Under the pieces are notes generated by a model. It saw only the letters and a list, made by a program, of their open reading frames with translations, did not search any database and was not told where the DNA came from. The position numbers and the translations under genes are program-made. 64,000 bases of DNA from Emydura subglobosa (lineage: Eukaryota > Chordata > Testudines > Chelidae): contig ML679974.1 of NCBI GenBank assembly GCA_007922225.1, forward strand, positions 8,573,988 to 8,637,987. Direction: 5' to 3'. The first letter of the stretch is position 1. Each line of letters opens with the position of its first letter. This document shows, piece after piece, positions 47,001-59,664 of this stretch.

Positions 47001-47580
47001 TGTAGGAGAGTGAAGAGTTAAAAGCTGGACAAGTAGTCAGGCCTAAACTACAGGGAATGGGGTCAAGGCAAGGGCAAACCTTGTTCTGTTAATTGGTGTG
47101 AATTTTAGTTAGACTCCATTATCTTTTTCTTCTTTTCCTCCCTTTCTGGCCATCTGTGCTGGGAATAAGGCTAATAAAATCACTATCACCACTCCTGAGT
47201 AAGGCCTTGGTGGGAAGAAAGCATTATTTTCCTTCTCCCCCGGCATACCTTTACTTCAAATAATATTAGTGTAAAATGTATAGGTTTTAAGGTGATGTGC
47301 CTGACCTCTGTATGGTAATCCTGCAAACAACAAACAGGGGTAGGTATAATTATATTTATTATGTAGTTGTTAATATTCATTTTATAGGTGTTAATGTAAC
47401 CAAATAAGGGTCTATGGGGAGTTGCTAAAAATGTATACATTTACATACTGTTATGAATAAAAGAATTGTAAAGTAACCCCCTCATTGCTCACTCGCAGCG
47501 TCGAGGTGGAATGAGCAGGCAATAAAGGGTTCCGTCTCCCCAGTCCACCCCCGGGACAACCTGTTTGGTTATTTCTAACA
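47001..47580 (+). mobile_element. Solo LTR with 5-bp target-site duplication
   Basis: 580-bp sequence beginning TGTAGGAGAG and ending TTCTAACA, the TG...CA form of an LTR. It is flanked on both sides by TACAT (46996-47000 and 47581-47585). Two AATAAA signals (about 47457 and 47521) lie near the 3' end, followed by a GC-rich segment ('cagtccacccccgggacaac'), which sets plus orientation. No internal coding region remains, so this is a solo LTR left by recombination between two LTRs. A 5-bp duplication fits ERV-L/class III or some Gypsy elements. The family is not identified. Confidence 0.85.
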
Positions 47581-50078
47581 TACATATCATGGGAATAGCC
47601 TTTCTTGTGAGATTTCAGGAACTTTTGCTTCTCGTCTCAGGTGAAATAGTCACACAAAGATTAAAAACTAGGGGCAGAGACAAGGGAAGGGGAAGTAATC
47701 CAAACTTTTCCAAAGCTCAAAAATGGCTCAGTTTGAGTTTGGTTTGAGTTTTGGGTGTAGAGGCCCATACTAGCTCCTATTTTATTCCAAGTCTTTTTTC
47801 CAAAACTCTTATTATTTTTACTAACACAAGATTGCTACATCCACATTCAGAAACTAAGTAGTATATGTGAATGAAATAAAGAGGTACATACAGTTTAATG
47901 TTGTTTTTGCATTGAAAAAGAAAGGAAGCATGGAGTTATTTAAAGTACAATCTAATTCAATTGCCCTTTAAAATATGGCATTTATTTAATTTCCCCTTTA
48001 CTAGATCACTGTTAATAAACTGCTTAATTTTGTGGCTTTTGGCACAATGTTAGTATTGTTTGTTTGTTTAATAAGTAAATTAGGTATTAGCTGCCTGGAA
48101 GTGGAAGAAACTGGTCATCAGATAGAAAGTTTTCCATCTTGAGGTTTGTTATAGATGCTATAAACTTAAATAATGAAAGGTAAATCAAAAACTTTTTCAC
48201 ATGAAATATTGCATCTCAATAGTTGATGCTGTGCAAATACTAATAAGGTTTTTATTGTTCCATTGTGGGGCATTTTTCATTAAAGCTGTTCATTCGGCTA
48301 TTCCCACTGCTAATCTATTTGTGAATGCAGAGTGAGTATAATGGTGAGTCAGCATCATGGTAGCAAGTGCAGTAGTATATCATGACCACAAGTGATCACT
48401 TAAATAGCAATCATGCACCAAGTGCTAGGAAAAATCTCTCCTTCCTATTAAAAAAACATGAGCTTGTTTTCATATCAGAACCTGTCTGGTTGCCTTGAAA
48501 ATGCTGTTATTTCAGATTTGAATTTCAGTTCAGTTTAATTTGTACATCTCATTTTGCTGGACTAGGAGAAGTCTTTGAATTACCATTACTTATTTTTAGA
48601 ACTGGGTAAATACCAATAAGCCCAAAGCTTCCATGAGTTTTCACTCACACTTAACAATCAATTTCCTCTGGCTGTGCCTCTTTTGTGTTCTCTTTCCACA
48701 AATATTAAAGCAATTGAGTTTTACTTGCTTAAATAATTCACCCCTATGCAGCAGACCAGCAAAAGCTCTCTGCACTACTTAAGTCCCACATAAGACCCTC
48801 AAGAGGTATAAGAGCTCAAGTGGTATAACAGGCCAGTTTTACCCAGAACTTAAATTTAAAGTTCACAGACTCAAGTATTTGCACTGTGGTGAATATTTTA
48901 GGAAGGATATGACCCTCCCTGATGACATAACATGGAGGTAGGCTTTTCAAAACCCTTTGCTAATGTGCTAGCACAGAGATAATTAAAAAGATTTTACTGC
49001 ATCTTTTGCAATTTGGACCAGTCAGGCGCACCTTGTAGTGGTGGTGTAAGAAAATTACAGACGAGCTAATGCAATAAGGCACTTAGTGTACTTGGCGTAG
49101 GCTGAGACAACACTTATTAGCTCAGCAAGGGTGAAAGGTTTTATATCCCTTTCTAGAGCTCAAAGGCAACTGAAAAAGCCAGATCTTGAACTGTCTTCAC
49201 CCTGCATAGTTGGCAGTGTACAGGAAATCAGGACCATCTAAACCTCACCATCTTCTGTTCTATGTGCAAGGCACATTTCTTTGACCTTGCCTTCTGTAAC
49301 AAACACATAGCAACATATGCATTTGTTTAAAAAGAAAAACAAAAACAAAAACAAAACAACCACCCACATCCCTACCAAACAAGATACTCCCCTGCAAGCT
49401 TCTCCTCCTGGAAAGAAGCTGAGAGAACAAATCACATGTGGCAGATGTTAGTCATGTTACTTAATGTGCAACTAGAAGGCTCTCCGATACTAAGGGGTGG
49501 GCAAAGTGTGAGAACCTATATGGAATAAAATAGCACATGGATTGTGGAGCCATAATGGCAGAAAATTAAATTTGAACTCTGCACTGAGTTAATCAGTCTT
49601 ACATTCGTTTCAGTTTTGCAGACATGATACTTTGTAAAAGGTCTATGTAACCACAAAGAGAAATGTTTAACATTTTCTCAAATACCCCTGATCCTGCTGG
49701 TCTACCACCTCTTTGATAATCAAGCTCCCAGAAAATATTTTCTGTTCTTGAATCTCTCCTCAGAATCATGAGAGATGCTCATCCAACTAGGAAACAGAAG
49801 CAATAACATGTGACTAACATGACCAATCGCAGCTAACAGCTTGAATTATTAAAAAAACTGAGTATGGAATATTCAGTCAAATGTACACAAGAAAAAAATT
49901 ATAGCAAATTCAAATAAAGGGTAAATTCAAGGACGCTGCAATCCTCTTTCAGACATTCCAAAAGCAGAGAGAGAGAGTCAATTTATCCAATTCACTATTC
50001 ATATGAATTATTAGTTTAATTCTGTGAGTTGCTCAAGTCTAGCTAAAGGGATTATACAGTGAGCTGCAGTAAACAGGA
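47581..50078. other. No gene seen; candidate conserved stretch
   Basis: About 2.5 kb. No repeat is recognised between about 47750 and 49300. An A/C-rich run ('aaaaacaaaaacaaaacaac') lies at about 49338-49360. ORFs are at most 65 aa. The absence of visible repeats at 47800-48400 is the only reason to suspect constraint. Confidence 0.45.
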
Positions 50079-50363
50079 GGTCTGGTCTACACTAGGAAAT
50101 TAGGTCAGTGTAACTACATTGCTCAGAGGTGTGAAAAATCCACATCTCCTGAGTGATGCAGTTAAACCCACTAACCCCATGTAGGCAGTGCTATAGTGAT
50201 GGGAGAATTCTCCCGTTGGCCTAGCTACTGTTTCTTGGGGATGTAGATTATGTATGCCGATGGGAGAAACTCTCCTGTCAGTGTAGGTAGCATCTTCACT
50301 GAAGCGCTACAGAGGCGCAGCTGCAGTGGTGCTGCTGTTGTGGTTTATGTGTAGACAAGCCCT
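50079..50363. mobile_element. 285-bp MITE with GTCTACAC termini
   Basis: The left end 'aggtctggtctacactagg' is the inverted partner of the right end 'tgtgtagacaagccctt'. The interior holds nested inverted repeats: 'gctcagaggtgtgaaaaatc' faces 'cacatctcctgagtgatgca', and 'gatgggagaattctcccgtt' is followed by 'gatgggagaaactctcctgt'. This is a common architecture of non-autonomous elements in turtles. It lacks an ORF, and the plus ORF starting at 50326 overlaps its end only. Confidence 0.8.
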
Positions 50364-51139
50364 TAGTTTATTTCAAGTGAACAGCATTGTAGGCACAGTA
50401 CAGGGACCAGAGGAAGTGGGGACCACAGAAAGTGATGCTTGTAGTCAGAGTGACAGGGAATGCTGGTGTTTCTGGTTTACACATTTATGGATAAGAGCAG
50501 ATCAAAAAGTGGAAGGTGGTTAGAAGAATGTAAATACAGGAAAAAGGGCAGGGAGGGGAAGGAACAGAACCAGAAGCAACCAGAAATATGGGAGAAAAGC
50601 AAGGAAAGGAGATACAAATGGAAAATTCAGAGGAAAAAATAAATATAGAAAGGAGAATTTCAAACAGGAATAAAAAATATTTATATTCATTTTAGCTTGA
50701 AGTTAGTAGATGAGAAGAGTCCTAAGGCTTTTGGAATAGTTTAATTTTCATGCTGGTCTGGCTGACATTTTCTTTTGAACACCAGATTAAACAACAACAC
50801 AGCTAACAGCATTTTTTTCTATAAATGCTTTGGGGAAAAGACCAGATAAGCTTCAGTGTTTAAATACTTTTCCCCTATGCAAATAGTTGCTAGTAAATGC
50901 TCTCAAGATATACATATTTCTGGCAAAATGAAAATATACAATTTGTTGACTCCTGAAATTTATTTTTAACTTCTTTCCTTGCTGCAAGGACTTGACATGT
51001 CAGGCCTAGAGTTTATCACATACGGTGACATTTACAACGTTCTCTCAAAACAGAGGTAGGAGAGGACACGTAAAAATAACGTTTTTTACTTGCAGCAGTG
51101 TAGAGTCCCCAACCTAGGCACCAATATAATCACAAACCC
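50364..51139. other. No gene seen
   Basis: Purine-rich block at 50520-50650 that gives a lysine-rich ORF (50460-50642), which is compositional. Otherwise AT-rich. Confidence 0.5.
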
Positions 51140-51412
51140 TGTGATATGAGACATGTTATTAAATCCCCAGTTCCTGGAGGCAATGGATTATGGGAGAATC
51201 TCAACTTTCAGATTTTAAAACAGGATGTTCACAGCCCTCATACCTGTGAAGTGAAGCTTGAAAATTTGAACCAAGTGCAACCTGATGGCTCAAAAACCAC
51301 AAAGCAACTGACAAGAACCCCCAAACTATATATTTTTTAAAATCTCATGATTTTTAAGATAATGTTATGATTTTGGGGGCTTTTGATTTTTAAACATTTT
51401 GGGTTAGCAATA
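51140..51412 (+). repeat. AT-rich interspersed repeat, copy 2
   Basis: Aligns in order with 236-540: 'gggagaatctcaactttcag', 'gaagcttgaaaatttgaacc', 'gatggctcaaaaaccacaaa', 'aaaatctcatgatttttaag' and 'atgttatgattttgggggct'. Confidence 0.6.
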
Positions 51413-51622
51413 CTGCTGCACATATGTGGAGAGTAAGACATCATCCCTGGTCGAAAGAGCTCGCAGTCTAAAAAGACATGACAAAGGATGGGAGGGGAAA
51501 CAGAGGCACAGGGAAATTAAGTGACTTGTCAGTGTCACACAGGAGGTTTGAGGCAGAGCTGGGCATTGAAGCTATGTCACCCAAGTCCCAGTTCAGTATC
51601 TTAATGACAAGACCATCCCCCC
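51413..51622 (-). mobile_element. SINE, minus strand
   Basis: 'gaaagagctcgcagtctaaa', 'aggatgggaggggaaacaga', 'ggcacagggaaattaagtga' and 'cttgtcagtgtcacacagga', then 'aggcagagctgggcattgaa', give the complement of the SINE from the tail to the tRNA head. It directly follows the repeat at 51140-51412. Confidence 0.8.
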
Positions 51623-52489
51623 TTAAAAAGTGAAGAAATTGAAAACATCTTTAAAAAATCCTTTGTAATAATGAGTTTTATATATTTTATATTCATGGAG
51701 TGGTTCTTTCTACCTCCATTTTTTATTGGTCTTTGGCCTACTTCTAATTTACACTTATGGATGAATCTCACAGAGAGTCATCTTGAGTGAAACTATACAT
51801 GATCTTTTTGGGTGTCTCATAGCTCTTTGAAATGCCTGCACCAAGTTTAGAGTCCGGTCTTCAAATGAGTGCTGTAGGAGCATCCTGCACCCTCCAGGAT
51901 CTCTGATCATATCACATGGGCTCTGCTTGGGTCCCGGGTTCCACTACAGAAAAGGAGACCTAAACTTTATTTGCATCTCCCAACTTCAATCTCAAATTCA
52001 GACAAATTTGACACTTTTATTTATTAATTTAATAGCTGCACCGTTTGATATCTCTGATTTAGAGCGACTGTAATAATATTGAATGCACAAAAAATTGCAG
52101 ACAGGACAATTTAAAATGAAACTCCTAACATTAATGTCCAGGCTCGGAGTATGCAAAAGTGAGCCATGAAACCAGAAAAAACCAAGAAACCATGAAAAAA
52201 AAAATGTAATTCTAGGCCTTTGATAAAAACCATCTGGGGTAAACATGCCCTGGATTATTACTGAAAGAGTCAAAGAATGAGATCCACTGTAGATCACTTC
52301 AGTTCTAACTAATTACTAAAGGCACCAGTTCATTATGCTACTGTAACTGTATCTAATTCAGTTTTCTCTGCATTTAAACTATTATGTCTTTTTTATTTTT
52401 TACTACACTGACTGCTTCTATTTTTATAATGGAGGAGATGCTGTTAAGATGTTTTCAGACTTTTCAATTCACAGTGAAATAAGCAAGGC
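51623..52489. other. No gene seen
   Basis: AT-rich. The 99-aa minus ORF (51998-52297) includes an A-run translated as F residues and has no domain. Confidence 0.5.
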
Positions 52490-52677
52490 CTAAGGCCCCA
52501 GTATTAGAAAGCAAGTAAACACATGCTCAATTTTAAGTACATCCCTATTCGGTGAAGATCTTAACTTCATTCAGACTTAAGTACACACTCAAGTGTTTTG
52601 TTGAACATAGATGAAATTGAGCACATGTTTAAAATTCTGCACATGATTAAGAGCTCTGCTGAAGTGAGGCCTAGATG
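52490..52677. repeat. Fold-back repeat, longer variant
   Basis: The outer arms 'aggccccagtattagaaagc' and 'gctctgctgaagtgaggcct' are complementary in part. Inner arms include 'aacacatgctcaattttaag' and 'gagcacatgtttaaaattct'. Related to 8528, 13757 and 42310. Confidence 0.6.
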
Positions 52678-52790
52678 ACTTGCCCAACACCATTAAGTAG
52701 TCAGTGTCAGATTCAAGATTAAAATTCAGAAATTCTTGGCTGTTTGTCTCATGCACAGATTATTGGACATGCCTCCTCCTCCTCCATGAT
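52678..52790 (-). mobile_element. SINE head fragment, minus strand
   Basis: 'gacttgcccaacaccattaa', 'gtagtcagtgtcagattcaa' and 'gattaaaattcagaaattct' match the core-to-head order of 59815-59905. Degraded. Confidence 0.6.
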
Positions 52791-52927
52791 TTACTTTGGA
52801 AATGTTATGAACAAAGTGATAAGAGAACTGTACTTGTTTAATACACATCTTCATACGGAATATGCACAATTCCTTATCCTGATGTCTTTTAAAGAATTAT
52901 AGATGAAATGTGTGTATCTCAGGGTAC

Positions 52928-53790
52928 TGTGACAAAGCTCTTCCTCTACCTTGGCGGGTCCAGTGCTTCCTTCTAGTGGTAAATCAGGGAACTGTTTTAC
53001 CCTTTAGTGTTCTGCCACCCTCTAGTGGTGGGGGAGGGTAATACAGCCTTTCTAAGATGGTCGCTCCCTGCTGGCTCCCAGTCCTGTCTCTAGTTCTCAT
53101 AGGCCTTTGCCTCTTTACTGGATCTCTTGCCCCACCAGTGAATGGCTGGTAGGGGGTAGAGGGAGGAGGCCCGATCCCACCTTCAACTCTGAGCCCCAAC
53201 CCCGGGATCCTACAAGTAGCAGCCTTGCATTGTGGTTTCAGGAAAGCTGCTAGTTTCCCTGGGTTACTTCCCGGTGCCCCTTAACTTAATATCCATACCC
53301 TGCTTGAACAGGGGTCCCCTCCTGGCCTCCTTGCCAGGGAAGGCTCTTGACCCCTGACAGCCCAAACCAAATGTCCAGTTCAATCTTTCCCTTCTGGCAG
53401 GGTTTCTTCCCTCTTCTCTTTCCCTCCAGGCCTGGGAAAGGTCCTTTGCCCTCTTTGGGCAGGGTTTTCCTTCCCCCAGTCTTTGTACCTGCAGGGTTCT
53501 CTCCTGCCAGCGTTCTGCTCCTTCTCCTAAACCCTTTTGGCCCTTGACAGTGATTTGCCTGCTCACACACTCTGGTAGCTCGCCTCACTCTCACAACTCC
53601 AGCCATAGCTTTTATCTGGAAGGGATACTTTTAACAAGTCCTAGGCGGAGCCTTGATTGGCTCCAGGTGTGTTAATTAACCTGGAGTAACCCTTGCTCAG
53701 CTACCAAGGGAAAAGGGACTTGCTGAGCCTCGAACTGATATATTGGCCTTCTAGCACTCTCCGGTAGCCATCTTATCTGACTCTGCCACA
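52928..53790 (-). mobile_element. Solo LTR, about 863 bp
   Basis: Starts TGTGACAAAG and ends CTGCCACA, so both strands give TG...CA. The short ends are inverted (TGTGAC against TGTGGC). The flanking tetramers are gtac and ggac, one mismatch. Minus orientation is suggested by a CCAAT box ('ggagccaatcaag', about 53650-53662) about 50 bases before a TATA-like 'cagataaaagc' (about 53612-53622). The rest would be R and U5. No internal region or second LTR is present. Minus ORFs of 100-106 aa (53264-53606) are GC-rich and overlap in two frames, so they are not genes. Gypsy-type or retroviral origin cannot be decided. Confidence 0.65.
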
Positions 53791-53839
53791 GGACATACAC
53801 ATGACAAGCAGCAGCCCATGGCAGAGAGTCTCAGAGCCT

Positions 53840-54138
53840 CAGGCTACATCTACACTGAAGGCAGCAAAGTTGCCGCCATAAGATCGACTTATCTGGATCG
53901 ACTGAGTGGTCAGTGAAGACTCGCTCATTCGATCCAGAAGTCGATGCTGTTAATCCAACCTTGCAAGTGGCATAGCGCTGTGTTAATGGGAATGTGGTTC
54001 CCATCGGCGAAGTGCAGTGAAGGCAGCGTGCAGGAGAGAAGCACAGCAGTCAATGAGAGTTACGCAAGTTTTCTGTGTACTTTGTGTAACTCCTGTTGAC
54101 TGCCGCTGAATCACTGGGGTAAGTGTAGACCAAACCTG
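53840..54138. mobile_element. 299-bp MITE with CAGG...CCTG ends
   Basis: The left end 'caggctacatctacact' and right end 'agtgtagaccaaacctg' are inverted with five or six mismatches. Subterminal words 'gatcgacttatctggatcga' and 'actcctgttgactgccgctg' are non-coding. It ends resemble those of the Harbinger MITEs, but the flanks show no TAA. Classification is open between hAT and Harbinger. Confidence 0.7.
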
Positions 54139-57100
54139 AGTCTACAAACTCTGGCTTGTGCCTCAATGCTAAGAATAGCTGACTGAGCCCAAACTGAGGG
54201 TAGATGTCCCCTCAGACTCCTATGTAGCAATCAAAATCAACTCAGGCATTCCAGGAGCATCAGCAAGCATTTATTAACAGTAACACACACTCAAGATGCT
54301 AAGATATTAAATGGAATTATATGAAACTCGGGATCTATCATAGGATATTTCCAGTTCATATCTGATTTTCCAGTACTTAATAATAAAAAACAAGTTTAAA
54401 AAAATGACCACAACAAATTGCTTTTATGTAGTACATGACATTCTTATCATATTTAAGGCTCTGAAAGAAATTCCTGTAATGAATATTAAAATTGACATAT
54501 TTCCATATTTTAAATAGTTAGCTGTTGCCTGCTTATATTTTGGTTTAATAGGGTTCTCAGAAGCCATACATAACTAATTAGTATCAGTTTTAATTGAGTT
54601 TTGAATGTGTATTAGAAGGAGAACTGCCAAGACATGATGGATGAATATTTAATCTATAAATGTAGCATTTTAGAAATTATAGGAACCTGACCCTGAATTA
54701 TTACAAAATGACTGGATACCTGTCAATACCCTAAAATAAGTGCTACTGCGGAAGCAGGTTTGGTTTTCTTGCTGTTTTGCACAAAGTGTGAACAGCTCAG
54801 GAGCCACCAGGAGAATCGGCGAGGTGAACAAAATAGTTAAGCGGTTTAAACTTTGTTTGCAGCAATAGGTAAAGCTCACACTGCATCTGACTCAAACTGA
54901 GCAAGCACACTCTCCCTGGTGGAGTGGTCACTGGGTGCCGCTGTTGAAAATCTGACTAAAATTTAAGATGCCTAGTGCTGTAGAAAGACATTTTGGTCAA
55001 CTGCCTCCCTGACTATTCTAATTCTCGCCAGTCGGTTACCAGAAATGGCTCATCACATGCAGTGGTGCCATACCTAATAGACATATTAGTGCCCAACAAC
55101 ATGGCAACCTTTTTAGATCTGGGTGCAGGTAAATGTGGCCATGAGCAACTCTCTCTTATCAAAAGGGTGGATTGTGGTTCTGCATCCTTATGAGACTGCG
55201 CGTGGGCAATGCCTTACAAAGCACACACAACTGACCTTTGTCTTCACTACAGACAGTGTGTGTGCAGTGTGGTTCAAGCTGGTATCTTTTTAAGTCAACA
55301 CCCCTAAGCCCAAGGTGCCTTCAGAGTCACATTGGTTCATCAGTGACAAAAATAGATTCACACTTTTTTTTAAATAAATTGTTAAAATGAACTCAATTCC
55401 AATTCAAAGCCATTCAGTTATACCTGTGCAATCCCACGGAGGGGGAGGGCCTCCTACAGGGCAGAAGTTAGAACAGACTCCAGGATAATGGCAGGGCAGA
55501 ATTGAAGCCTCAGTCTCAAAGCCCCATAAAAATTTTCCAACTTTGCCTTCACAACACAAGAAAGAATTGCTCCAGGAAGAAATAGCACACACCCACTTAC
55601 AGCTGGCTGCTCTGACAAGCTCTCCTGATGGAGTTCTACAGGTAATACCTTGTCTACATCTATACACAGCAGACAGCATTTCAGCTCTACTTGCATTCTT
55701 CAGATCCTTGCATTCTGAAGAACAAGTATAAAAATGAAAAACCATCTACACTGCAGATAGCAAGGGTTTTTTGTTTGTTTGTATTATTACACTATTTCTT
55801 ACGAGGGTTTACTTTAAGGTTTGTACTCCCTTTCTTTTGTAAGGCCCAAGTCCTTCCCACTAGGGCCCCAACCTGAGCACCCCAATTAAGCACAGGAGGA
55901 TGCTACAGGTGCAAGGATGAGGAATCAAGAAACAGGAGCAGAAGTGTTTCATAGCTTTACTCTAGTTAGCTCTATATCCCTAGTAAACCAAACCCAATCC
56001 CTCAGCATGTGGGAAGAGTCAGATCAAAGTGGATCTGTGTAGTGTTGAATCCTCCGACCGCTCCATCACTTTCCAATAGCTGCTCCCCAGGGCTGCTTCA
56101 GGAGCTCCATTGCTCCATGGCATTCCGTAGGTAGGGTCCTGAAAGACTCTACCTCATGCCCCCAGAGCAGAAATGCAGTGGTTCTGCTGTGCTGGTCACC
56201 TTCTACCCCTGCAGCAGACAACGTGAATTCAGGCATCACATCTGTGTACTTCACTCAGTTCTGACACTAAACATCTATACACTGATGTAAATGCCTGCAC
56301 CCTTGACTGCTTCTTTGTGATATAATAAAACAGTTTCAAGCCATCTGCCTCCTTCTACAGTTGGAGTCGGGGAAGGAGATTTGTACTTCAGGTTAGCCAT
56401 TTAGGCCAGCCATAACTTTGGCTAATGTCTTCCATCTAAGAGAGGCCAAGGAAGACCTGACATTTCTAATGTAAAGAGCAAACAAATGTACTGCCATCCT
56501 TATGAAGTGCATTCTCTACATCACAAAGAAACAGAACAGGATATAAGCTTATGTTTTGTGTTTGCTTTGCCATTCACTTTTAAAAGGCTTTCCATGGATG
56601 AATAGAGTTTGGTTAGTAATTCTTGAGGGTATTGATTACTGTATATTAAATCAAGCAGATTCCACCATTTGACCTTCTGCTCTCCTCCTTCAGTGCAATG
56701 GACAGAGCTCAATTTTGCAAAGAGAGGAGCAGTTTAGATGATGAAAGAATGCCTTTTCCTTATGGCAAAAAAAGCAGAAAACCGCAGTGAAGCTGAGGAC
56801 TGTGTCAAAAATCAGGGAAAATTTCAAGTTCAGCTGTGTTCATCGGATGGCTGTTCAGCCTCTGCAAAATGCATTCGTGGTCGGAGTCCAATTTCCATCC
56901 ACTGGGGATGGTAATTATTTTATAGCCTGCTGAGACATTAGTGGTCCTGTCCACCATTGAAAAACATTAAAATGCACTTCAAAATATCAGAGAAAAAGCC
57001 ACCTTCTAAAAATGGAATCACTCCAACAGAAGTGGGGGGGTTTCCTCAGAATGGGAAAAGGAGGGACTAAAGTTTAAACTTTCTCTTTTAAACAGAGAGA

Positions 57101-57570
57101 AATAGACTGAGATGACTTTCAGACGTGTGAGTTCCACAGTCGAGGTCCCATTTCAGTAATAATGGGATTTTCTGGTGACCTAGGACTCAATGGAAAGTGT
57201 TAGCAGAATCTGAGGTTTCTGGGAATGCAGGAACTCTCACCTTTGGGCACTGAATCAGAACCAAAATATTAGAGTTCAATAAGTGTCTCAGTGAGTCCAC
57301 TTTCAGCTGGGATTTCAGCACGTATTTTGCTGGATCGAAGCCTTACAATCAGTGGAACCAACCTCTTTTTCTACCCTCATTTGTTTCTATTGGAGTTTTT
57401 CTCCTCATCAGGTTTAGAAAGTAGCTTTTCCAGGGAAATTATGTGTGCTGTGTCTATATGGAGCATGTAGCCGGTCTTTTTTCTTCCAACTTTTAGGTTG
57501 TTGTAGTTGCAAGTGGGTTTCTTTTCAGTACAGATTCACACCTATTAGATAAGTTGCCCAGCAAACATGT
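54139..57570. other. No gene seen
   Basis: About 3.4 kb. 55640-55770 holds 'ataccttgtctacatctata' and, about 100 bases on, 'aaaccatctacactgcagat', which look like terminal fragments of GTCTACAC-type MITEs. ORFs up to 113 aa (55404-55745 minus) overlap others and have no domain. Confidence 0.45.
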
Positions 57571-57830
57571 TAGAATCATAGAACCATAGGGTTAGAAGTG
57601 AACCGCAAGGATCAGCTAATCTAACCCCTTGCTAAAATGCAGGATTTGTTGTGTCCTAACCATCCAAGACAGACGGCTATCCAGCCTTATTCTGCAAACC
57701 TCTAGTGAAGGAGATTCCACAGCTTCCCTAAGTACTTTGTTCCATTGTCCTACTGTTCTTACAGTTAGGAAGTTGTAGAGGATATGTAAATAGTATGGAG
57801 CTATTTCAAGGGCTAATAAGCAGGTGTGCA
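57571..57830 (-). mobile_element. CR1 3'-end copy
   Basis: 'agaatcatagaaccataggg' and 'ttagaagtgaaccgcaagga' then 'tcagctaatctaaccccttg' is the CR1-type minus-strand 3' end. What follows ('tattctgcaaacctctagtg', 'gagattccacagcttcccta') is the equivalent of 'agattccaccacctctctgg' at 16325. A different CR1 subfamily from 7057 and 16185. Confidence 0.8.
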
Positions 57831-57898
57831 CTAAAATGTCAATGAATACTACCCCTTAGTTTGGAGGATACACATACATCTTTCGCAGCATGTGGTTG

Positions 57899-57930
57899 TG
57901 TGTACACACACACACACACACACACACACA
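57899..57930. repeat. (CA)n microsatellite
   Basis: About 13 uninterrupted CA units after a 'tgtgtgtaca' start. Likely polymorphic. Confidence 0.95.
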
Positions 57931-59664
57931 TGATTTTTCCATCTTCTTTAGTTGCAGTACGGATACAGCTTCACTTCTGGGCTGTAATGGAGTAAGAGGA
58001 ACGCAGTGGGGAGGCATTAAGGCTTAGAAAATAACTGCAATTATAGGTCAGAATTAGAAACCTACTGACTACTGGTTGCCCTGGAGCCTACTGTACCTGA
58101 GTTTGGCACCGATTTTGACTGATGTCACCTCCCATTAATATCAGTGCTACTTAACCCTGAAAGAATGCCAGAGTTAGAAATGGAGCTGACACAACTAGGT
58201 TTTAATCATCTCCAGCAACAATGTTTACTGCTCCAAGGTAAAAGGTGAAGAAAATATGTTGTCCTTCCATATACCATTTTAGCAGATCTAGGTAAAAAGC
58301 CTTTTGACACATGGCCCCATATAAAGAAATTGAATAAAAGTGTAATCTGCAGGATATATGTTACCACACACTGCTACTTGCAAAGGATATTATCCCTTCT
58401 TTTCCTCCCTGATTCATGCACTTGAATCAATGACATTTCTCTCACTGCAGCAAATTGTTTATTGGAGTTGTAAAGGTTGGGAAGCCAGTGGCATTTGCTT
58501 GGCAATGTAGCTGTTGCATGGATGCATAAGCCCAAATATATTCATGCAACTTGTGAGGAACAATATGCAAAACAAAACCATGCATCCCTCCCCACACACC
58601 TGGAAAATTTTGCCACCAGACTCAGAGGAAACAACTGCTGGAAAACAACTGCTAAGACACTAACAAAGCTGCTGAAAGGAAAGGCAAGGTTTCAAATCAG
58701 ATTGGTGTGACATGCATTTAACCTTTTCAGGAGCAAGGCATGGGGAGAAGAGCATGAAGTGAGCCCAAATCTGGGTGATCAAAAATCCAGGTGAGCTCAG
58801 AGAATATCATCCCTTTGATTCCTATCTAGTTACTCATATGGCCTACCTTACCGTAACATTTTCACACGTGACTCCCACTGATCTCAATGCCTGAGGATCA
58901 AGGCATGATAGGGACTAAGAAAGAAGGGAGGAGCATGAATTACCAATTCCCAAGTTGTTAAAAACTTCATTTCAAGGGGTATACTTTTCCTGCAGATAAC
59001 AGTAAGAGAAAGAACAGAGAGAAATGAGGGAAGGAAGAAAGAAAAGGGGAGTAAGAGAATTGTGAAATCAAATTAGCACCAAAGAAACCATCCAGTCACA
59101 AATAATTCAGCATTTCATCCTGTGACTCTCTTTCCCCTTAACCTTAACACAGCAAGCTTGAAGTTGGTCAGGCTGGTGAGCTAGGAGAACTTTTAAATAT
59201 AAAAAGAAGCAAGTTTGCTCTACACATGCTGGTTTTCCTGAGATCACCCAACCTTTAGCTATTCCTATTTTTAGTTGCAAAATAATCTGTGTACCAGCCA
59301 TCTCTTAGGTCTCCTTTCCTCTCCAAGACAATTTTCTAATTACAGATACATGCCAGGAGACAATATTTGAATTTGGTTAATTTATAAGTTACCTTGAAGC
59401 AGGTTTTTCCCTGGTGAATTTAAAACATTGTCTAAAATTTCATGTTTCATCCACAGCTGTCAAGTGAGTAATTTTCCTGCCTGGAAATATCCATAATGTG
59501 AAGTGCTAATCCTGAAGGAAAAAACAAAACATAACAAAACCTCCATCTCCATCTCCATCTAGAGAGAGAGAGAGAGAGGTTTGGCACCACCATATTCTGC
59601 ACCATCAAAAGGGTGCGTGATACTGTCCTAAAATAACAAACAGCACATGAACCCAAGTGGAATG
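57931..59664. other. No gene seen
   Basis: AT-rich with purine-rich 58995-59060. At 59540-59578 a (CTCCAT)n run is joined to an (AG)n run. No domain-bearing ORF. Confidence 0.5.

Noticed and set aside
53264..53606. Overlapping 100-106 aa minus ORFs, basic and glycine-rich
   Set aside because: They lie inside the proposed LTR and in two overlapping frames, so they are composition effects.
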